From contig NZ_BBNM01000013.1 of the NCBI RefSeq assembly GCF_000760595.1, positions 31,966 through 95,965 on the forward strand: a stretch of 64,000 nucleotides of DNA, read 5' to 3'. This DNA comes from Acinetobacter soli. Lineage in GTDB: Bacteria; Pseudomonadota; Gammaproteobacteria; Pseudomonadales; Moraxellaceae. A program made the translations under genes and the position numbers. Positions 59,532 to 64,000 of the stretch are shown here, one piece after another. The number at the start of each line of letters is the position of its first letter. Position 1 is the first letter of the stretch. The notes under the pieces are model-generated. The model was not told where the DNA came from, searched no databases, and saw only the letters and a program-made list of their open reading frames with translations.

Positions 59532-62471
59532 TTAAACCATCCATGTCTGCTCCTGTGTTATTTCGTATTTATCTGAATCGATTTGATCGATCGGTGCAGG
59601 TGCTTGGGCCAAAAATATATCAGATTGTATCAGCCCTTGAGCAAGCTGTAATTTTCTAAACTCTTGACTATCAAAATTAGCAATCATATAGTCTTTGGGG
59701 TAGGCTAATATGCGCTCTCCGCGCATTTTAATATATTCATCAATGTATTTATTGCCTGAACGATAATCTTTGGGAAAATTATGATCTTGGTTAATCAAAA
59801 TTTTGATTTTTTTTAGATCAGCTAAAGCTAACACACCAAATCCTTTACGTCCCAAATTTAAAAAGTCTAATAACTCACTTTCATTTGCTGCAATACTTTG
59901 AGTTGATATTTCACCATCAGGATGCATATGTTGAAGTGTGTTGGTCCAATGGCTTACAACTGTCACGCTTTTAAATAAATTCAATACAGCTTCTTTATGT
60001 TCAGGAAAATCATACTCCTTATCTGTGCCCAATATTCGCCAGCCTTCAGATTCAGATGGATCATTCATTCGAGTAAGCAATCCATGCCGCGTAATGTGAT
60101 ATAAAAAGCATCCTCTGCTTTCAGGACTTAAATATTTTAACCATTGACCTTTAGCATTGATTTTACGGCATATCGCAATACGCTGCTCTGCTTTTTGCAT
60201 TTTGTAGATTAATTTAGAAAATTCAAGGTCTATAGATCTAATATTTTTAATAAATGAATTATCTTTTTCAAATGGCAGTAACATACTTACTTTATGTAAT
60301 AGTATAAAATCATCATGCAACATATAAACTAGTTTTTTAAAAGATACATAGGTCAGTTGATAAGCAACAAATTTGATTAGTTGATCTATCTTATTTAAAT
60401 CAACCGTAAATTCCAATGCTCCTTTTCCACCCACACCATAACAAGCTGCTATACTCGCTTTAAATCTGAAAGCACCATTATCGTAATACAAACTAAAATC
60501 TGCACTTCCACCTACACCTGCACTCAAACCTAGAGTAGGAGAAATTTTTGCCAAGTCAGAAAAGTCTTTTGGCTTTTCAGGATCTAGCCACTGTAATCCA
60601 CCAAAAGGAGTGATATTCGCTTGCATTCCTGCAAAAGCATTAATTCCTGCATTAAACTTATTATCCTCATTAACTTGATCGTCCATACCACCTTTTTTAA
60701 TATCTAATATGGCTCGCTTAGATGAATTTAGACTATTGGCTAAAGTTGCCTTAGGATCACGTTTTATACTGCTAAGCATCTGCTTACCAGAATTATTATC
60801 AATTGTGACAGCAAAAGCTGAAGATGCTGCGAACACTGCTCCAGAAAAACCATAAATTTCTGCGCCACAAATAAAACGAATTGCACCTAAAGGAACATTG
60901 TCAATTTGCATCACCCAGCCTTGTAAACTAGGATAAGCCCACAACCATTTTTTCTTTCCTTCAAGAAGTACCATTTTTGCCTGTGCATAAGCTGAGCCGC
61001 TCGCTTGAAGCCCTTTCGCTCCCCATTTCAAGGTGCCATCATAGCCTGTACTTGCAATCAATCTTAACCATTGTGCTTGAACATCCACTGTTGAAGAACC
61101 ACTAGTTTTATAACTCTCAACTAACTCTGTTGCTGTAATTCCAAAAATTTTAGGATCTGGAACAAGCGTAATCGATTTTTCACCTTTGATTTTATAAACT
61201 TCTGCATGAATACCCTCAACCGTTTTTGTAAAGTTTTCTTTAAACTTTTCACGATCAATCGTCATTGATGTATTGTCTTTATGCCCTGTTTTAGCTGTTT
61301 GGGTAGAAGCATTCCAAGGAACCTCATAATTCAGGCGATATTCAAATTTGTTTAATCTATTATTTTTGTTTTTTATATGTTGACTTTCATTGGTGTATTT
61401 ACGCATCGCGTTCATTTTTTGTCGACCATCAGAGGTGGTAAACATTTCAAATGCAATCACTTCACGAATATCAGCCTGATTTTTAAATTTCTGATTTAGA
61501 GTTTTTATTGCCTCATCTTGAGCGATCCCTAGATTTTTTTCAGCCTCTCGGATTTGTTCAGGTGTTTTTGCTTCAAGTGCCATTAATGTGTTTACTTTCT
61601 CACGTCGCTCATGCAACGTCTTCATAGCATTCGTTAAGCTACCCGAGACATCTAAAAAATCTTTAAAATCTTGAGGGCTTAATACGTAAATTTCTTTGGT
61701 AACAGGATCTACAATGATTGGAATATTTTGCTTACCAGCCAATAAAGTTGTATTTTTAATATCTGGCATAGTCACTGCTGGTGCAGTTTTGACATACTGA
61801 ATCTTTAAAACTTCCTGATGTGAAAAAAAAGGGGGGATTAAATCGGTAGTAACTTTAACACTACCTAAATCACCATTGTAAAATCTAAACTTTACTGCTT
61901 CATTTGAGTAATACAATTGTGTTAAACCAGCTTTTTCAGTCTTTAAACCCTTTAATTCTTTATTATTTTCTTTAATAATATTACCACTAGCATCTAACAC
62001 ATCATAATTTAAACGTGTTTTAAAAATACGTTTTAAGTGATCTCTCAGGTCAATTATGATATATGGTCTTAATCTTAATATTGTAACTTTAATCTTTTTT
62101 TCTGGAACTAAGATATTTGCGTTCTTTTGATTTTTATTCTTAAAAATCTCATCTAAATTGATTTTTTTATTCTGTAAATCATTAATACTATCCAACACAT
62201 TATTATTGATCAAAATATCTGAAGCTTTATGATTAAATAGTTCTGGAAAAATATAACCACCTTTTCCATTATTATGCTTTGGATTGAAAACTTTTACTTG
62301 TATAGAAGTTAAACCCATAACTTCAAATACAGCTGTTTCTCCAACTGACGATGTACTACCTTTAGATAAAATTTTACCTTGAGCTGTAATAACATATGCA
62401 GTATTGGCCAATGGTTTACTTCCATTTTCACCAAGTAATAATTTTAATTTGTATTGTGCTTTATTCGTCAT
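59532..62471 (-). CDS. Putative T6SS cargo effector, 979 residues
   Basis: Not a family I can name. It starts 14 nt after vgrG, so it is the adjacent cargo gene by position. Visible layout: an N-terminal beta domain (residues 5-65, KLLLGENGSKPLANTAYVIT) resembling the VgrG C-terminal extension; a second similar module (150-205, NYDVLDASGNIIKENNKEL); a charged helical stretch (275-345); a Gly-rich region (600-690, AGINAFAGMQANITPFGGLQ, then SAGVGGSADFSLYYDNGAFR) of a kind seen in large T6SS toxins such as VasX-like proteins; and a C-terminal part with YLSPESRGCFLYHITRHGLL. A hydrophobic stretch at 533-557 could insert into membranes. There is no signal peptide. The toxic activity is unknown. 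Base composition is strongly AT-rich. Confidence 0.65.
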   Translation of the reverse strand: MTNKAQYKLKLLLGENGSKPLANTAYVITAQGKILSKGSTSSVGETAVFEVMGLTSIQVKVFNPKHNNGKGGYIFPELFNHKASDILINNNVLDSINDLQNKKINLDEIFKNKNQKNANILVPEKKIKVTILRLRPYIIIDLRDHLKRIFKTRLNYDVLDASGNIIKENNKELKGLKTEKAGLTQLYYSNEAVKFRFYNGDLGSVKVTTDLIPPFFSHQEVLKIQYVKTAPAVTMPDIKNTTLLAGKQNIPIIVDPVTKEIYVLSPQDFKDFLDVSGSLTNAMKTLHERREKVNTLMALEAKTPEQIREAEKNLGIAQDEAIKTLNQKFKNQADIREVIAFEMFTTSDGRQKMNAMRKYTNESQHIKNKNNRLNKFEYRLNYEVPWNASTQTAKTGHKDNTSMTIDREKFKENFTKTVEGIHAEVYKIKGEKSITLVPDPKIFGITATELVESYKTSGSSTVDVQAQWLRLIASTGYDGTLKWGAKGLQASGSAYAQAKMVLLEGKKKWLWAYPSLQGWVMQIDNVPLGAIRFICGAEIYGFSGAVFAASSAFAVTIDNNSGKQMLSSIKRDPKATLANSLNSSKRAILDIKKGGMDDQVNEDNKFNAGINAFAGMQANITPFGGLQWLDPEKPKDFSDLAKISPTLGLSAGVGGSADFSLYYDNGAFRFKASIAACYGVGGKGALEFTVDLNKIDQLIKFVAYQLTYVSFKKLVYMLHDDFILLHKVSMLLPFEKDNSFIKNIRSIDLEFSKLIYKMQKAEQRIAICRKINAKGQWLKYLSPESRGCFLYHITRHGLLTRMNDPSESEGWRILGTDKEYDFPEHKEAVLNLFKSVTVVSHWTNTLQHMHPDGEISTQSIAANESELLDFLNLGRKGFGVLALADLKKIKILINQDHNFPKDYRSGNKYIDEYIKMRGERILAYPKDYMIANFDSQEFRKLQLAQGLIQSDIFLAQAPAPIDQIDSDKYEITQEQTWMV

Positions 62472-62485
62472 AGAACTGCCTAAAA

Positions 62486-64000
62486 TTAGTTGAGTTGACT
62501 AATGTGATATCCATCATGATCTTCATCATCAATTAAGATATTTACTTTTTGAGGTCCAGAAGTTTTGACGCTCTCAGTTTCCCCCAACCCATTCGTTTTC
62601 CCTTTTTTTACACTTCCATCCGCAAGATACATTACATAATGCTTATCTTTTAAAGGTTTACCTTGCGTATCAGTCACGCGATAAGTTAAATAACAAGGCG
62701 AATCATTAAAACTCATTTCAGGAACAGTAACTTTCTCCCCACCCTCAAATATATGCTGCCCCGCCTTCACCTCAAACTTTCCACCAGTTGTCGAAAAAAC
62801 ACCCGAATCATTCAGTTTAAGCTGCGAACCATTGACGGTTAAATTTATTTCTTTCGGGCTGGTGATATACACTGCCTCCTCCGTAGAAATAATCTGAATA
62901 TCCTTACGTGCAATCAGATCAGCCCCATCGCCCTGTGCCTGTAACTCGATCTTGCCCTTGCCGGTATACAGGCGAGCGCCTTGCTGTGCTGCAAATAAAC
63001 TGATCTTGTCACTGGCGTGTGCAATCAGACTTTTTTGCGTGCTTATGTTCAGGCTGTCTCCTGCATGCTGGCTCAGTTGTCCGTCTGCACTCAGGTGGAT
63101 GTCTTGATTACTGCTCATGGCAATGCTGCTAGGCGCACTTAAGATCATCAGTGCTTGCTTAAATGCGGCAGCCTTGTTCTGGTCTTGTTGTTCAATTTGT
63201 TCTAAGAACTGTTTGATGTTGTCCAGTACTTCAAGCGGGTCAGTCTGCTGATTCTTGGCCACTTCACTTAAGGCTTTGGCATTGTTCAGGCTGCTTTCAA
63301 GCTGCTGGCTGGCCTCTTTCGCATCTAGATGCTGGCCCTGTGCCTGCTCTTGTTTGTGGGTGCTGAGGTGTAGCCCTTCACCTGCCCGTACGGCTCCCCA
63401 CTGGTCGGTACGTAGTTCGAAACCTTCACCTCGGCCTTCACTTTCCAGTTGTTCTTTGGGGTGGCTCAGATTGCCCAGATTAAGCTGGGTCGCGCCATGG
63501 CTGCTGTGGAGCTGGCTGCTGATCTGTCCTGTGGTGTCATCAAAGCGGAGCTGGTTGTAGCCACTGCCTTGAATTTCTTCGGAGCGGATGCCACTCAGGT
63601 GTCGGGTATGCGGTAACTGTCCTTTAATGTCGAATTTGGTCGGACTTCGCTGCGCTTCGTGGATGCGTCCAAGTACAAAGGGCCGGTCGATATCGCCATC
63701 AAAGTAGTCGATCACCACGATCTCGCCGATACGGGGTAAAAAGCGGGCGCCATAGCCTTCACCTGCCCATGGGGTCAGTACATCGACCCATGCTGAATCA
63801 GTGTCGTTGTCGTTACTGCCTGCGCCACCATCATGGCTGTGGTCTTCGCTGCGGGTAAACAGGAACCGGACTTTGATGCGTCCCCATTCGTCCACATGTA
63901 CCTGTTCGCCTTCTGGCCCCACCACTTTGGCGCGTTGCGGATGTGCCGGTGGACGATGTTGCTGCGGGTGGTACTCGGGTACGATTTTGATGTTGCGGCG
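62486..64000 (-). CDS. vgrG: VgrG spike protein, 3' part (start outside window)
   Basis: T6SS tail-spike protein that carries effectors on the needle tip. The frame is open through the right edge (RRNIKIVPEYHPQQ...AKVVGPEG), so only about the last 504 residues are seen. They include the gp5 OB-fold (VHVDEWGRIKVRF, PFVLGRIHEAQRSP), a helical insertion rich in Gln (around LDNIKQFLEQIEQQDQNKAA), the DUF2345 beta-helix (DIHLSADGQLSQHAG onward) and a C-terminal transthyretin-like extension (CYLTYRVTDTQGKPLKDKHY). Such extensions in EAEC VgrG1 bind the phospholipase Tle1. The older part is GC-normal, the C-terminal 150 codons more AT-rich. Confidence 0.92.
   Translation of the reverse strand, partial: RRNIKIVPEYHPQQHRPPAHPQRAKVVGPEGEQVHVDEWGRIKVRFLFTRSEDHSHDGGAGSNDNDTDSAWVDVLTPWAGEGYGARFLPRIGEIVVIDYFDGDIDRPFVLGRIHEAQRSPTKFDIKGQLPHTRHLSGIRSEEIQGSGYNQLRFDDTTGQISSQLHSSHGATQLNLGNLSHPKEQLESEGRGEGFELRTDQWGAVRAGEGLHLSTHKQEQAQGQHLDAKEASQQLESSLNNAKALSEVAKNQQTDPLEVLDNIKQFLEQIEQQDQNKAAAFKQALMILSAPSSIAMSSNQDIHLSADGQLSQHAGDSLNISTQKSLIAHASDKISLFAAQQGARLYTGKGKIELQAQGDGADLIARKDIQIISTEEAVYITSPKEINLTVNGSQLKLNDSGVFSTTGGKFEVKAGQHIFEGGEKVTVPEMSFNDSPCYLTYRVTDTQGKPLKDKHYVMYLADGSVKKGKTNGLGETESVKTSGPQKVNILIDDEDHDGYHISQLN

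Noticed and set aside
63255..63560. 101-codon plus-strand frame inside vgrG
   Set aside because: Ser/Leu/Trp-rich shadow of the Gln-rich VgrG insertion; vgrG frame is clear through the window edge.

Overview
The window looks like a chromosomal segment of an Acinetobacter-type gammaproteobacterium (Moraxellaceae). The evidence is gene content and protein style: a split three-gene pyridine nucleotide transhydrogenase, thrS-infC ending at a terminator without rpmI/rplT, a GacS/BarA hybrid kinase, an ilvIHC operon, a MacAB-type pump with its own outer-membrane channel, and a VgrG carrying a C-terminal extension. Species is an inference and cannot be fixed from sequence reading alone. No rRNA, tRNA, CRISPR array, insertion sequence or prophage was found.

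Layout. 1-12.7 kb: an Hsp20 gene (cut by the left edge) converges on thrS-infC. An acyl-CoA synthetase follows. Then comes a long leftward block, pcnB-folK-panB-panC-rapZ-ptsO-darP, with mazG and a ComEA-like gene to its right. 12.7-24.3 kb: a leftward cysM-exonuclease-rlmD-relA block, then rightward gacS, a crotonase, a glyoxylate/hydroxypyruvate gene pair and rsfS. 24.3-33.8 kb: pntAA-pntAB-pntB, a DMT exporter, a SoxR regulon (soxR, RidA-like, MFS exporter), dusA, an orphan CHAP-like amidase and tcdA. 33.9-47.4 kb: acnA, a TatD-family hydrolase, two tandem RsiV-like envelope proteins, prfC, an MHYT-GGDEF-EAL protein and ilvI-ilvH-ilvC with a long leader. 47.4-57.0 kb: a DUF4124 protein, leuS-lptE-holA and macA-macB-outer-membrane factor.

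57.0-64.0 kb is a type VI secretion (T6SS) accessory island. Most of it (about 57.0-62.6 kb) is clearly more AT-rich than the rest; the older part of vgrG at the right edge is not. It holds the 3' part of vgrG, a 979-residue putative cargo effector directly behind it, and, convergent with these, a tandem duplication of a formylglycine-generating-enzyme-like lipoprotein gene that is a plausible immunity gene. Next to them lies a small frameshifted gene with its own terminator.

Most of the window is housekeeping: translation (thrS, infC, prfC, leuS, rsfS, darP, rlmD, dusA, tcdA), cofactors (panBC, folK), branched-chain amino acids, redox balance (pnt, soxR) and stringent/c-di-GMP/Gac signalling. 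The points most worth following are the VgrG-linked effector with its duplicated lipoprotein neighbours, a CHAP-like amidase with no neighbour that looks like immunity, a thrS leader hairpin that imitates the tRNA-Thr anticodon loop, a textbook SoxR operator with a 19-bp spacer in front of a RidA-MFS pair, and a candidate leader peptide upstream of ilvI.
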